The notes below the pieces were generated by a model. That model ran no database searches, was not told the DNA's origin, and worked only from the letters and a program-made list of their open reading frames with translations. From the NCBI RefSeq assembly GCF_900103585.1, contig NZ_FNHV01000012.1, positions 280,349-344,348 on the forward strand: a stretch of DNA of 64,000 nucleotides. The letters run 5' to 3'. The DNA comes from Streptomyces sp. cf386 (GTDB taxonomy: Bacteria > Actinomycetota > Actinomycetes > Streptomycetales > Streptomycetaceae). Positions 33,360-42,179 of the stretch are shown here, in pieces. The translations under genes and the position numbers were made by a program. How positions within the stretch are numbered: position 1 is the first letter of the stretch; each line of letters starts with the position of its first letter.

Positions 33360-36167
33360 TCACCCCACCGACGAGTAGGCGACAACCCCCCGCAGCAACC
33401 CGTCAACGGCCTTCCGCGCATTCTTCGCCACAGTCGACCCCTCCACAGGAGAAGCCGCCGAAATCTGCCCGAGCACATCGATCACCTGCTTGCACCACCG
33501 CACAAAGTCCCCGGCCGGCATCTCCGCCTCCCGAAGCACCTCATCCAGCCCGGAGCCACTCGCCCACATATACGCGGCCCACGCGAAGCCGAGGTCGGGC
33601 TCACGCTGCCCCACCCCCTCGCTCTGGGTGATGCGGAAATCCTCCTCAAGGGCATCCAGCCGCCCCCAGATCCGCACCATCTCACCGAGCGCGGCCTTGG
33701 CCTTGCCGGACGGCAGCTTCGGCGCCATCGCATCGTCCCCGACCCGCGCCTCGTACACCAACGCCGAGACACACGCGGCCAGTTCAGCCGGCCCGAGCCC
33801 CTCCCACACCCGCTCGCGCAGGCACTCGCTGGCCAGCAGGTCGAGTTCGCCGTAGAGCCGAGCGAGCCGCTTGCCGTGCTCGGTGACCTCGTCGCCGCGC
33901 AGATAGTCCAGCTCGGTCAGCAGCGCGACGATCCGGTCGAACGTACGGGCGATCGTGTTCGTGCGGCCCTCGATACGGCGCTCCAGCTGCGAGGTGTCCC
34001 GCAGCAGCCGGTGGTAGCGCTCGGCCCACCGGGCGTGGTCCTCGCGGTCGCTGCAGCCATGGCAGGGGTGCGCGCGAAGCGCACTGCGCAGCCGGTCGAT
34101 CTCCCGGTCGTCCGCCGCCTGGGAGCGCCGCTTGCGGTGCCGCTCCGGCGCGATGTGCCCGGCCTTGGTGCGCAGCGCGGAGGCGAGGTCCCGACGGGAC
34201 TGCGGGGAGCGCGGGTTGAAGGACTTCGGGATCCGCATCCGCTCCAACGCCTCGACGGGCACCGGGAAGTCCATGGACGCCAGCCGCTTGACCTGCCGCT
34301 CGGCGGTCAGAACGAGCGGGCGCGGGCCGTCGTGATGCTCGAACCCACGATGCCCGTTCGACCGCCCGGCGGGCAGGCCGGGATCCAGCACCAGCGCGAG
34401 ACCGGCGTACTTGCCCGTCGGCACATGGATGACGTCGCCCGGCTTGAGCTTCTCCAGCGCGACCGCGGCCTCCGCGCGCCGCTCCACGGCCCCCTGCCGG
34501 GCCAACTCGTTCTCGCGGTCCTTGAGTTCGCGGCGCAGTCGCGCGTACTCCTCGAAGTCCCCGAGGTGGCAGGTCATGGACTCCTTGTAGCCTTCGAGCC
34601 CTTCCTCGTTGCGCTGCACCTGCCGCGAGATCCCGACGACCGACTTGTCGGCCTGGAACTGCGCGAAGGACGTCTCCAGCAGCTCGCGCGAGCGGTGCCG
34701 GCCGAACTGCTCGACGAGGTTGACCGCCATGTTGTACGACGGCTTGAAACTGGAGCGCAGCGGATACGTACGCGTGCCGGCGAGCCCCGCGAGGTGCTCC
34801 GGGCTGATCCCGCGCTGCCACAGCACCACGGCATGACCCTCGACGTCGATGCCACGCCGTCCCGCACGCCCCGTCAACTGGGTGTACTCGCCGGGGGTGA
34901 TGTCGGCATGCTGCTCGCCGTTCCACTTGACGAGCTTCTCCAACACCACCGAGCGTGCGGGCATGTTGATGCCCAGCGCAAGCGTCTCCGTGGCGAACAC
35001 GGCCTTCACCAGGCCGCGGACGAACAGCTCCTCGACGACCTCCTTGAAGGTCGGCAGCATGCCCGCGTGGTGAGCGGCTATGCCGCGCTCCAGGCCCTCC
35101 AGCCACTCGTAGTAGCCGAGGACATGGAGGTCCTCGGTCGGGATGGAGGCGGTGCGCTCCTCGACGAGGGAACGGACCTTTTCCCGCGCCTCCTCGTCGT
35201 TCAGCCGCAGTCCCGCGTGCAGGCACTGCTGTACGGCGGCCTCGCAGGCGGCGCGGCTGAAGATGAAGGTGATGGCGGGCAGCAGCCCTTCGGCGTCGAG
35301 CCGTTCGATGACCTCGGGACGCCCCGGCGTCCACACCCTGGACCGCTGTCTGCGCTCGCGCTCCCGGTCGGCCTCGCGCATGGCGCGGCCCCGTCGGCGG
35401 TCCTGGTACGAGGGCCGGGTCGCCTCCATGCGGGCCAGCCGCGTGAGGTCGGGGTTGACGGCCTTCTTGTGGCCCTCTCCCTCCTCGAACAGGTCGTACA
35501 TCCTGCGTCCGGCGAGCACGTGCTGGAACAGCGGCACGGGCCGGTGCTCGGAGACGATCACCTCGGTGTCGCCGCGGACGGTGTCGAGCCAGTCGCCGAA
35601 CTCCTCGGCGTTGGACACGGTCGCCGACAGGGAGACGAGGGTGACCGACTCGGGAAGGTGAATGATCACTTCTTCCCATACGGCGCCCCGGAAGCGGTCG
35701 GAGAGGTAGTGCACCTCGTCCATGACCACGTAGCCGAGGCCGAGGAGGGTCTGCGACCCCGCGTACAGCATGTTCCGCAGCACCTCGGTGGTCATCACGA
35801 CCACGGCGGCGTCGGGGTTGACGCTGTTGTCACCGGTGAGCAGACCGACCATGCCGTTGCCGTAACGGCGGCAGAGGTCGGCGTACTTCTGGTTCGACAG
35901 CGCCTTGATGGGTGTCGTGTAGAAGCACTTCTTGCCCTGCATCAGGGCGAGGTGGACGGCGAACTCGCCCACGATCGTCTTGCCGGAGCCGGTGGGCGCG
36001 GCCACCAGCACGCCCTTGCCCCCTTCGAGAGCCTGGCAGGCCTCGATCTGGAAGGGGTCGAGGCCGAAGTCGTACATCTCGCGGAAGGAGGCGAGCGCGG
36101 TGGCCTGCTCGACAGCACGCCTGCGCGCTGCCGCGTACCGCTCGGCCGGAGAGAGGTCCTCTGTCAT
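33360..36167 (-). CDS. DEVH-box RNA helicase, Ski2/Mtr4-like
   Basis: From the ATG at 36167 the protein has 935 residues. Motif I APTGSGKT is at about 57-64, motif II DEVH at about 150-153, SAT near LSATVSNAEEFGDW, and motif VI QLTGRAGRRGID. A C-terminal DSHCT domain with charged helices follows. The family unwinds RNA, usually feeding an exonuclease. It lies 160 bp after tatC in the same direction and may belong to the same transcription unit. The very long open frame on the opposite strand over this gene is a GC-frame artefact. An upstream ATG at 36212 is possible but has no better support. Confidence 0.92.
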   Translation of the reverse strand: MTEDLSPAERYAAARRRAVEQATALASFREMYDFGLDPFQIEACQALEGGKGVLVAAPTGSGKTIVGEFAVHLALMQGKKCFYTTPIKALSNQKYADLCRRYGNGMVGLLTGDNSVNPDAAVVVMTTEVLRNMLYAGSQTLLGLGYVVMDEVHYLSDRFRGAVWEEVIIHLPESVTLVSLSATVSNAEEFGDWLDTVRGDTEVIVSEHRPVPLFQHVLAGRRMYDLFEEGEGHKKAVNPDLTRLARMEATRPSYQDRRRGRAMREADRERERRQRSRVWTPGRPEVIERLDAEGLLPAITFIFSRAACEAAVQQCLHAGLRLNDEEAREKVRSLVEERTASIPTEDLHVLGYYEWLEGLERGIAAHHAGMLPTFKEVVEELFVRGLVKAVFATETLALGINMPARSVVLEKLVKWNGEQHADITPGEYTQLTGRAGRRGIDVEGHAVVLWQRGISPEHLAGLAGTRTYPLRSSFKPSYNMAVNLVEQFGRHRSRELLETSFAQFQADKSVVGISRQVQRNEEGLEGYKESMTCHLGDFEEYARLRRELKDRENELARQGAVERRAEAAVALEKLKPGDVIHVPTGKYAGLALVLDPGLPAGRSNGHRGFEHHDGPRPLVLTAERQVKRLASMDFPVPVEALERMRIPKSFNPRSPQSRRDLASALRTKAGHIAPERHRKRRSQAADDREIDRLRSALRAHPCHGCSDREDHARWAERYHRLLRDTSQLERRIEGRTNTIARTFDRIVALLTELDYLRGDEVTEHGKRLARLYGELDLLASECLRERVWEGLGPAELAACVSALVYEARVGDDAMAPKLPSGKAKAALGEMVRIWGRLDALEEDFRITQSEGVGQREPDLGFAWAAYMWASGSGLDEVLREAEMPAGDFVRWCKQVIDVLGQISAASPVEGSTVAKNARKAVDGLLRGVVAYSSVG

Positions 36168-36327
36168 CGTGCTTTCGAGCGTACCGGGCCCCACTGACAA
36201 CAGGACGATCATTATCCGGATCCGCGCTCGGCAAACCCGGGATCTCCGCAGCTCACGGCCGCGAGACGGAAGCGGCCGGGCACGCCCCGTAGGCGCCCCG
36301 GCCGCAACTCTTCGGCAACCGCCGCGA

Positions 36328-37278
36328 TCAGGTCACGTCGTCGTATCCGTTGACCCGATCGCCGCTCGCCTGCTCGGGCAGCGCCCGGGCCGCGGGGACC
36401 GACTCGATCTCGCCGATGTCGTCGGGGGTCAGGTCCAGGTCGGAGGCCTCGTCGTCGGCGGGGCCCATGGCCTCACGGCGGCTCCTGCGCCGGTCGTTGG
36501 CCAGGGAGACGACGACCGCGCCGAAGTACAGGACCCAGATCGGACCGGCGAGGGCCATCATCGTCAGCGGGTCGGTGCTCGGCGTCGCGATCGCCGCGAA
36601 CACCGTGATTCCCATGATCATGCCGCGCCACCAGCCGAGCATGCGCTTGCCGGTGATGGCACCCGTGAAGTTGAGCATCACCAGCAGCAGGGGCAGCTCG
36701 AAGGAGAGGCCGAAGACGATCACCATGCGCGTGACGAGATCGAGCAGATCGTCGAGCGGCAGGAGGTTGTCGACACCGAACGGGGTGAACTCGATCAGGA
36801 CGTCGGCGGTCTTGGGCAGCACCCTGTAGGCGAAGTAGGCGCCGGCGAGGAAGAGCGGGAAGCCCGTGGCGACGAACGCGTAGGCGTACTTCCGCTCGTG
36901 CTTGTGCAGGCCGGGGGCGACGAAGGCCCACAGCTGGTACAACCAGACCGGTGCGGCCAGAACGACACCGGCCATCAGGGACACCTTCAGGGCCAGCGTG
37001 AACGGCGCGAGCAGACCATTGATCGTGATCTGCGCACACGGGTTCTCGTCGCGCGCCGTCTTGGCCAGTTCCTCGAACGACTTCGGGCAGCCGACCGATT
37101 CGAGGACCGGCTTGGTGAAGAAGTTGATGATGTCCTGATAGAAGAAGGCGGCGACGACCGTGATGACGACGATCGCGAGCAGCGCTTTCGCAAGCCGGTT
37201 GCGGAGCTCACGAAGGTGCTCCGCGAGGGGCATCCGCCCCTCGGGATCCTTCTCCTCTTTGCGGGCAGACTTCAGCAA
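36328..37278 (-). CDS. tatC: Twin-arginine translocase subunit TatC
   Basis: A 316-residue membrane protein with six spans. MPLAEHLRELRNRL at the start and the cytoplasmic FEIPL-like SFELPLLLVMLNFTG are family hallmarks. The C-terminal tail of about 65 residues is acidic and longer than in E. coli. TatC recognises the twin-arginine signal and forms the core of the export machine with TatA. The called start is TTG; an ATG lies 17 codons in (MPLAEHLREL) and cannot be excluded. It follows tatA by 47 bp. Confidence 0.95.
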   Translation of the reverse strand: MLKSARKEEKDPEGRMPLAEHLRELRNRLAKALLAIVVITVVAAFFYQDIINFFTKPVLESVGCPKSFEELAKTARDENPCAQITINGLLAPFTLALKVSLMAGVVLAAPVWLYQLWAFVAPGLHKHERKYAYAFVATGFPLFLAGAYFAYRVLPKTADVLIEFTPFGVDNLLPLDDLLDLVTRMVIVFGLSFELPLLLVMLNFTGAITGKRMLGWWRGMIMGITVFAAIATPSTDPLTMMALAGPIWVLYFGAVVVSLANDRRRSRREAMGPADDEASDLDLTPDDIGEIESVPAARALPEQASGDRVNGYDDVT

Positions 37279-37325
37279 CCCACGTTCCCATCTCGTGCGG
37301 CGGACCGGCGGTCACCGGCCCTGCG

Positions 37326-37622
37326 TCAGCGCTTGGTGGTGTCCGTCGGCTCGTTGACCGGGCGCGAGCTGGTCACGTCGCCGGGAGCGGACTGGATGAT
37401 GCGCTGAGCCGGGGGCTGCTGGTCGTCGCCGGTGTTGTTGTTCGGCGGGTCGGCCGGGGCGGCGGACTTGCCGTCGTCCTTCATGGCCTTCGCCTCGCTC
37501 TTCAGGATGCGCGCGGACTTGCCCAGCGAGCGCGCCATGTCCGGAAGCTTCTTCGCGCCGAACAGCAGGATGATGACGACGAGGATGAGAATGATCTCGG
37601 GGGCTCCGAGCCTTCCGAACAT
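37326..37622 (-). CDS. tatA: Twin-arginine translocase subunit TatA
   Basis: A 98-residue protein: a single N-terminal membrane helix (EIILILVVIILLFG), the FGAKKLPDMARSLGKS amphipathic segment, then a polar proline-rich tail. It forms the Tat pore. No separate tatB is nearby, as is usual in many actinobacteria. Upstream, the leader contains a perfect 18-bp palindrome. It is transcribed with tatC. Confidence 0.95.
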   Translation of the reverse strand: MFGRLGAPEIILILVVIILLFGAKKLPDMARSLGKSARILKSEAKAMKDDGKSAAPADPPNNNTGDDQQPPAQRIIQSAPGDVTSSRPVNEPTDTTKR

Positions 37623-37661
37623 AAGTCTTTACCTTCTCACCGAGGCGGCTGGGGTGGGTGC

Positions 37662-37692
37662 TGTCCGACCGGTCGGACATGTGTCCGAACAG
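37662..37692. promoter_or_regulatory. 18-bp palindrome with extra half site upstream of tatA
   Basis: TGTCCGACCGGTCGGACA at 37662-37679 is perfectly self-complementary, and TGTCCGAACAG follows at 37682-37692. It lies 40 bp upstream of the tatA start in the leader or promoter. It looks like a dimeric repressor or activator site; the binder is unknown. Confidence 0.55.
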
Positions 37693-37881
37693 TCGTGATG
37701 CCAGCGATCGTAACGCTCGGGGGTGAACGTGAGGCAATCCCCGTGCGTACTCCCTGTCTGCGGACCGGGCCTCGTTCTCCGGGCCGCGACCTGCAGCGTA
37801 CCCGCCCGGACCGCCGAGGTGACAGGGCGAAGTGGCCCAAAACGCATGCGGCGCAGGACTCACACCCAATACTTGAGGGAC

Positions 37882-38076
37882 CTACAGCGAGTCCACAGCC
37901 CTGGCCGCGCTCACCGTCGCCCGCTCCAGATCCTCGGCCGCCCTGCTGATGCGCCCCGCCGACTCCGTGACCTGCCTGCCGAGGCGCTGCGCCTCCAGAA
38001 AGACCCGCACGGCGAGCACACCGAGCACCACGAGACCCAGAAAACCCACAGCTACCGCGAACATCGGCCAGAACAT
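37882..38076 (-). CDS. Small membrane protein with coiled-coil tail
   Basis: From the ATG at 38076 the protein has 64 residues: one transmembrane helix (VAVGFLGLVVLGVLAVRVF) followed by an amphipathic helix with heptad-like spacing, LGRQVTESAGRISRAAEDLERATVSAARAVDSL. No function is known to me. It lies 20 bp behind the zinc-ribbon gene and upstream of tatA in the same orientation, so it may be part of a pafC-tatAC region operon. A longer frame to 38193 would overlap the zinc-ribbon gene extensively. Confidence 0.75.
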   Translation of the reverse strand: MFWPMFAVAVGFLGLVVLGVLAVRVFLEAQRLGRQVTESAGRISRAAEDLERATVSAARAVDSL

Positions 38077-38096
38077 GACGCCGAGCCTAGACCGTC

Positions 38097-38390
38097 CTAC
38101 AGCGCGGAGTGCAGCCGCAGGGTGCTGACCCCGCCGCCGGTGAGCAGCTCGATGATCCGCTCGCCGGCCGGCTTGCGGACGGAGATTCCGCACCCGGGGC
38201 AGGTGAAGGAGTAGAAGGTCGTACGACTGGTCGCGCCGATGGCGAGGCGCAGCGCGCTAGCGGCGAGTTCGAAGCTGCCCCGGCAGTCCGGGCAGCCCGC
38301 CCGGAACACCACCGGGGTCACGCTTCTCATCCCGGCGAAAGCGGACGCCACCGTCATCCCCGGCACTGCAGACGTCGCCGACTCACTCAA
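38097..38390 (-). CDS. Small zinc-ribbon protein of unknown function
   Basis: A 97-residue protein with two cysteine pairs, CPDC at about residues 33-36 and CPGC about 64-67, spaced as in a zinc ribbon. A TTG start at 38390 has an AGGAG ribosome site 8 bp upstream; an internal ATG at 38357 has a weaker context. It follows pafC by 32 bp. Nothing in the sequence suggests catalytic activity; DNA, RNA or protein binding is possible. Confidence 0.75.
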   Translation of the reverse strand: MSESATSAVPGMTVASAFAGMRSVTPVVFRAGCPDCRGSFELAASALRLAIGATSRTTFYSFTCPGCGISVRKPAGERIIELLTGGGVSTLRLHSAL

Positions 38391-38422
38391 AGCCCTTGCT
38401 CCTGCCTGTCGAACTGCCTGTC

Positions 38423-39451
38423 CTACTGTCCGTCGCGAACCGGCTGCGCCTCGTGAGCGCCCTGCGCCTCGACCCCGTCGTAGGCCGCCAGCGCCTCACG
38501 GGCCGCCTGCCGGGCGCTGTCCGCCAGTTCGGGCGGCGACACGATGTGGCCGTCGCGGCCGAGCCGAAGCGCCAGGCGTCGCAGCGACGCCGGGTCGGGG
38601 GTGCGCAGAGTGATACGCAACCCGCCGTCCGCCAGCTCATCCGCGCTGTCGTGCGGGTAGTACTCGGCGACCCAGCGCCCGCCCGGCCCGACCTCGACGA
38701 CGACCTCCGGGTCCTCCGCGGCGGGCTGCACGAGCCCCTCCGACAGGTCCCGCGGCTCGATCTCGGGCGGCGCCGACGGCTCGTCCAGGATCTTGATCTC
38801 GGCGACCCGGTCCAGCCGGAAGGTACGGCGCGCCTCGGAGCGCCGGCACCAGGCCTCGACATAGGTGTGGCCCACGCTGACCAGACGGATCGGGTCGATC
38901 TCGCGCTCGGTCAGCTCGTCGCGGGCCGGCGAGTAGTAGCGGATCCACAGCCGGCGCCGTTCGGAGATCGCGCGGTCGACGTCGGCGAAGACCCCGCCCT
39001 CCGACTCGAACGTCACCGACAGCCGGGAACTGGCCCCGGCCGCCTCCCCGGCCGCCGTCTCCACCTTGGCCGTCGCCCGCAGCAGCGCCTGCCGGTCGCC
39101 CTCGCGCAGCCCCGGCAGCGTGGCCACGGCACGGGCGGCCACCAGCAGCGCGGTCGCCTCGTCGGCGGCGAGCCGCAGCGGTTCGGCCGCGTCCGCCCCG
39201 AGCGCGGCGGGGTTGTGCCACCAGATGCGCTCGCCGTCGGTGTCGATGTCGAGCAGATCGCCACCGCGGAAGCTGGTGCCGCACATGGGCAGCACATCGA
39301 GGTCGGAGACCAGCTCGTCCTCGGAGATGCCGAAGGCGCGCGCGACATCCTCCAGGCGCGCGCCGGGCCGCTCCCTCAGATACGTCACCAGGGAGAGCAT
39401 CCGCCGGGTCTGGTCGATGGCGCTCGCGGGCCTGACCGGTTTGCCTGCCAC
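38423..39451 (-). CDS. pafC: WYL-domain regulator PafC
   Basis: The protein has 342 residues from a GTG at 39451. The N-terminal helix-turn-helix region contains DQTRRMLSLVTYLRERPGARLEDVARAFGI, and the WYL domain has RRRLWIRYYSPARDELTEREIDPIRL and YVEAWCRRSEARRTFRLDRV. In mycobacteria PafB and PafC form a complex that activates DNA damage genes, and they are encoded beside the Pup ligase. Here pafB precedes pafC by 19 bp, as expected. The stop is 32 bp before the zinc-ribbon gene. Confidence 0.92.
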   Translation of the reverse strand: MAGKPVRPASAIDQTRRMLSLVTYLRERPGARLEDVARAFGISEDELVSDLDVLPMCGTSFRGGDLLDIDTDGERIWWHNPAALGADAAEPLRLAADEATALLVAARAVATLPGLREGDRQALLRATAKVETAAGEAAGASSRLSVTFESEGGVFADVDRAISERRRLWIRYYSPARDELTEREIDPIRLVSVGHTYVEAWCRRSEARRTFRLDRVAEIKILDEPSAPPEIEPRDLSEGLVQPAAEDPEVVVEVGPGGRWVAEYYPHDSADELADGGLRITLRTPDPASLRRLALRLGRDGHIVSPPELADSARQAAREALAAYDGVEAQGAHEAQPVRDGQ

Positions 39452-39470
39452 TGTCTCGCTCCGCTCCCCC

Positions 39471-40448
39471 TCAGCCCTTGGCCACGGCACGCAGCCGGTC
39501 CACCACATCGGCCCGCAGCTCCGCCGGCTCCAGGACCACCACATCCGGCCCGAACTCCACCAGCCAGGCATCCAGCCCGTGCCCGTACGGAATCTCCAAC
39601 TCGTCCCAGCCGTCCCCAAGTTCCCTGACCGAGGTGGCCTTCGCCCGAAGGGGGTATCCCGCGTCCGTGCGCAGCCGGATCAGCGCGGAGCGGTCGGCGG
39701 TCTCCCCCGCCCAGCTCGCGACCGTCTCCCGCACGGTGACGACATCGGGGACCTCGGCGGTGAAACGACCGCTGCGGCTGCGCACCTTGCCGGTGATCCG
39801 GGACAGTCGGAACACCCGCTCGGCACCCCGGTCCCGGTCCCAGCCGGCCAGATACCAGTGGCCGCGCCAGCACTCCAGCGCCCACGGCTCCACATGCCGC
39901 GGTCCCGGGCGGGCGGCGGTGGCCTTGCGGTAGTCGAAGACGACCGGACGACGGTCCCGGCAGGCCAGCATCAGCGGCTCGAAGGCGGCCTCGTGCACCG
40001 GGATACGGGGCTCCAGGGCGCCGTGCGCCTCGTACGGGTCTACGTCCTCGGGCAGCCCGGCCGCGCGCAGCTTCTGCAGAGCGCCGCTGGCCGCACCCGC
40101 GAGCCGGGCCTGCTGCCACACCTTGGCGGCGAGACCCAGGGCGGCCGCCTCCTCGGCGTCGAGGGTGATCGGCGGCAGCCGGTTGCTGTCACGGCGGGCG
40201 AGATAGCCGACCTCGCCGTCGAGGTTCTCCACCGTCTCGATGACGAGGCCTAGCTCGCGCAGATCGTCCTTGTCGCGCTCGAACATCCGGTTGAAGGAGT
40301 CGTCGGAGCCGGTCGCACCCATGTCCGGCCCAAAGGCCTCGACGTACGCCTCGATGGACTCACGCAGCTCGCGCTTGCTCAGCGGTCGCCGCGTCCCGAG
40401 CAGACACAGCGCCAGGTTCATGAGCCGCTCGGCCTTGGCAATGGCCAT
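39471..40448 (-). CDS. pafB: WYL-domain regulator PafB
   Basis: A 325-residue WYL protein that begins with AKAERLMNLALCLLGTRRPLSKRELRESIEAYV, a winged helix, and contains DRRPVVFDYRKATAARPGPRHVEPWALECWRGHWYLAGWDRDRGAERVFRLSRI, the WYL core. It is expected to work with PafC as a DNA damage-responsive regulator. It is separated from pafA by two FKBP genes here, whereas pafA-pafB-pafC are adjacent in mycobacteria. Confidence 0.93.
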   Translation of the reverse strand: MAIAKAERLMNLALCLLGTRRPLSKRELRESIEAYVEAFGPDMGATGSDDSFNRMFERDKDDLRELGLVIETVENLDGEVGYLARRDSNRLPPITLDAEEAAALGLAAKVWQQARLAGAASGALQKLRAAGLPEDVDPYEAHGALEPRIPVHEAAFEPLMLACRDRRPVVFDYRKATAARPGPRHVEPWALECWRGHWYLAGWDRDRGAERVFRLSRITGKVRSRSGRFTAEVPDVVTVRETVASWAGETADRSALIRLRTDAGYPLRAKATSVRELGDGWDELEIPYGHGLDAWLVEFGPDVVVLEPAELRADVVDRLRAVAKG

Positions 40449-40522
40449 CGACGCCCTTCGCCTTCCCTATGGTGCTTACGAGCGATGACCGTACCGCCCC
40501 GAAGTGGCGTGGCAAAAGCCGA

Positions 40523-40550
40523 GGGCCCATGCCCGGACAGGCATGGGCCC
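40523..40550 (-). terminator. Hairpin after FKBP gene
   Basis: GGGCCCATGCC (40523-40533) and GGCATGGGCCC (40540-40550) form an 11-bp perfect stem with a CGGACA loop, about 70 bp downstream of the FKBP isomerase stop and before pafB. Confidence 0.8.
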
Positions 40551-40617
40551 CAGGTAGTCGGGTCCGGTCGCCCGCCGATCAGACGCGACGACCGGGTGCG
40601 ACGAGCGGATTCGACGA

Positions 40618-40989
40618 TCAGACGCCGAGCAGGTCCACCACGAAGATCAGCGTCTCACCGGGCTTGATCGCCGGGGTCGGGCTCTGGTTGCCGTAGGCGA
40701 GGTGCGCCGGGATGGTCAGCTGACGACGGCCGCCGACCTTCATGCCCTGCACGCCCTGGTCCCAGCCCTTGATGACGCGGCCGCCACCCAGCGGGAAGCG
40801 GAACGGCGTACCGCGGTTCCAGCTGGCGTCGAACTCCTCACCCGTGCTGAAGGCAACGCCCACGTAGTGGACGGTGACGGTCTGGCCCGCCTGCGCAACC
40901 GCGCCGTCGCCCTCCCAGAGGTCCTTGATCTCGAGGTCCGCCGGGGGCTCGCCGCCCGGGAAGTCGATCTCGGGCTTGTCGATGCTCAC
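40618..40989 (-). CDS. FKBP-type peptidyl-prolyl isomerase, cytoplasmic
   Basis: A single FKBP domain of 123 residues, with VTVHYVGVAFSTGEEFDASWNRGTPFRFPLGGGRVIKGWDQGVQGMKVGGRRQLTIPAHLAYGN. All the aromatic pocket residues of the FKBP12 type are present. No signal peptide. It catalyses proline isomerisation in protein folding. A GTG start at 40989 follows a GGAG site. It lies 64 bp after the FKBP lipoprotein gene on the same strand. Confidence 0.94.
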   Translation of the reverse strand: MSIDKPEIDFPGGEPPADLEIKDLWEGDGAVAQAGQTVTVHYVGVAFSTGEEFDASWNRGTPFRFPLGGGRVIKGWDQGVQGMKVGGRRQLTIPAHLAYGNQSPTPAIKPGETLIFVVDLLGV

Positions 40990-41053
40990 GTCTTACGCTC
41001 CATGCTTGTTGTGGAAAGGCAACGGCCCCAGTCTTTCATCACCTCGGGCGGGG

Positions 41054-42049
41054 TCACATCTTCGCCAGGATGTCCACGGTGAAGACGAGAGTGGCGCCCT
41101 TCGCGATGCCGCTGCCCGGCTGCGGGTTGTCGCCGTAGCCCAGCTCCGGCGGGATCACGGTCAGCACCCGGCTGCCGACCTTCTTGCCGGCCAGCCCCTG
41201 CGTCCAACCCTTGACGACCTGCTGCAGCGAGAACGACGCCAGCTGCTTGTTGGCGTACGTCGAGTCGAACTCCTTGCCGGTGTCCCACTGCACGCCCTTG
41301 TACTGCACGAGCACCGTGCTCTCGGCGCTGACCTCGGGGCCGTCGCCCTCGATGATGTAGTTCGCCACCAGCTTCTTCGGCGGGTCCGTCTTGGGGATCT
41401 CGAGGGAGGGCGCCTTGCCGTCGGTGTTGGTGCCGACCTTCGGCAGATCCACGTTGTCCTGCGCGACCACCTCGCCCTTGGCGGAGCTCTTGGCGTTGAA
41501 GGAGTCCTCGATGTCGACCACGAACACCAGCGTGTCCGTGCCCTTGATCCCGGCCTGAGCGTTGCCCTCCGTGCCGTATCCCCAGGTCGGAGGGACCGCC
41601 ATCTCCACGCGGCTGCCGACCTTCTTGCCGGCCAGACCGAACCGCCAGCCCTCGTAGATCTGGCCCTGAACGAGCGGGACGAGCGCCGCCGTCTTGGCGT
41701 CGTAGGAGTTGGCGAAGACCTTCGCGGTGTCCCAGATCTGGCCGAGGTAGTGGGCCTGGATGTAGTCGTTCTCGGCCACCACCTTGCCGCCGCCCGCGAT
41801 GACCGTCTTCACCGCGAGGTCCTTCGACGGATCACCGCTGCCCTTGGCGACCGTCGGCTTCTCCCCGAACTTCGTGCCCGCGGTGATCGCCGGCACCGGA
41901 CCGTCCACGATCTTCGGCGCCGGAGCGGCCGACGTCTCCGAGGGAGACGCGCTCTCGGTCGCCTTGCTCGACTCGTCCTTGTCGCCGCCGCATGCGGCGA
42001 GCGTGACCATTCCTGCGGGTACGGCGATGAGAATTGAGCGTCGGCGCAC
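41054..42049 (-). CDS. FKBP-type isomerase lipoprotein with two FKBP domains
   Basis: The 331-residue protein has a lipoprotein signal peptide, RRRSILIAVPAGMVTLAACG, with lipobox Cys20. After an acidic Ser-rich linker (about 21-50) come two FKBP domains: about residues 80-185, less conserved, with YIQAHYLGQIWDTAKVFANSYD, and about 225-331, with LVQYKGVQWDTGKEFDSTYANKQ. It is anchored to the outer face of the cell membrane and probably folds exported proteins. It lies between pafA and the second FKBP gene. Confidence 0.93.
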   Translation of the reverse strand: MRRRSILIAVPAGMVTLAACGGDKDESSKATESASPSETSAAPAPKIVDGPVPAITAGTKFGEKPTVAKGSGDPSKDLAVKTVIAGGGKVVAENDYIQAHYLGQIWDTAKVFANSYDAKTAALVPLVQGQIYEGWRFGLAGKKVGSRVEMAVPPTWGYGTEGNAQAGIKGTDTLVFVVDIEDSFNAKSSAKGEVVAQDNVDLPKVGTNTDGKAPSLEIPKTDPPKKLVANYIIEGDGPEVSAESTVLVQYKGVQWDTGKEFDSTYANKQLASFSLQQVVKGWTQGLAGKKVGSRVLTVIPPELGYGDNPQPGSGIAKGATLVFTVDILAKM

Positions 42050-42112
42050 GGTTGGGGCCTCGTAATCGATCGATCTTGTGGATGGCGTGCGCGCAACTCT
42101 ACGGCGTGAGAA

Positions 42113-42141
42113 GGGCGCCGTACGGGAAACGTACGGCGCCC
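42113..42141 (-). terminator. Hairpin after pafA
   Basis: GGGCGCCGTACG (42113-42124) pairs with 42130-42141 around a GGAAA loop, 39 bp beyond the pafA stop on the minus strand. Confidence 0.8.
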
Positions 42142-42179
42142 GTGTTGCGTTCCGGACGACCGGCCCGGAACGGGACGGC

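Noticed and set aside
32748..36197. Open frame of 1149 codons on the plus strand opposite the Ski2-like helicase
   Set aside because: It has no domain and lies wholly antisense to a well-supported gene; long shadows are expected in high-GC DNA.
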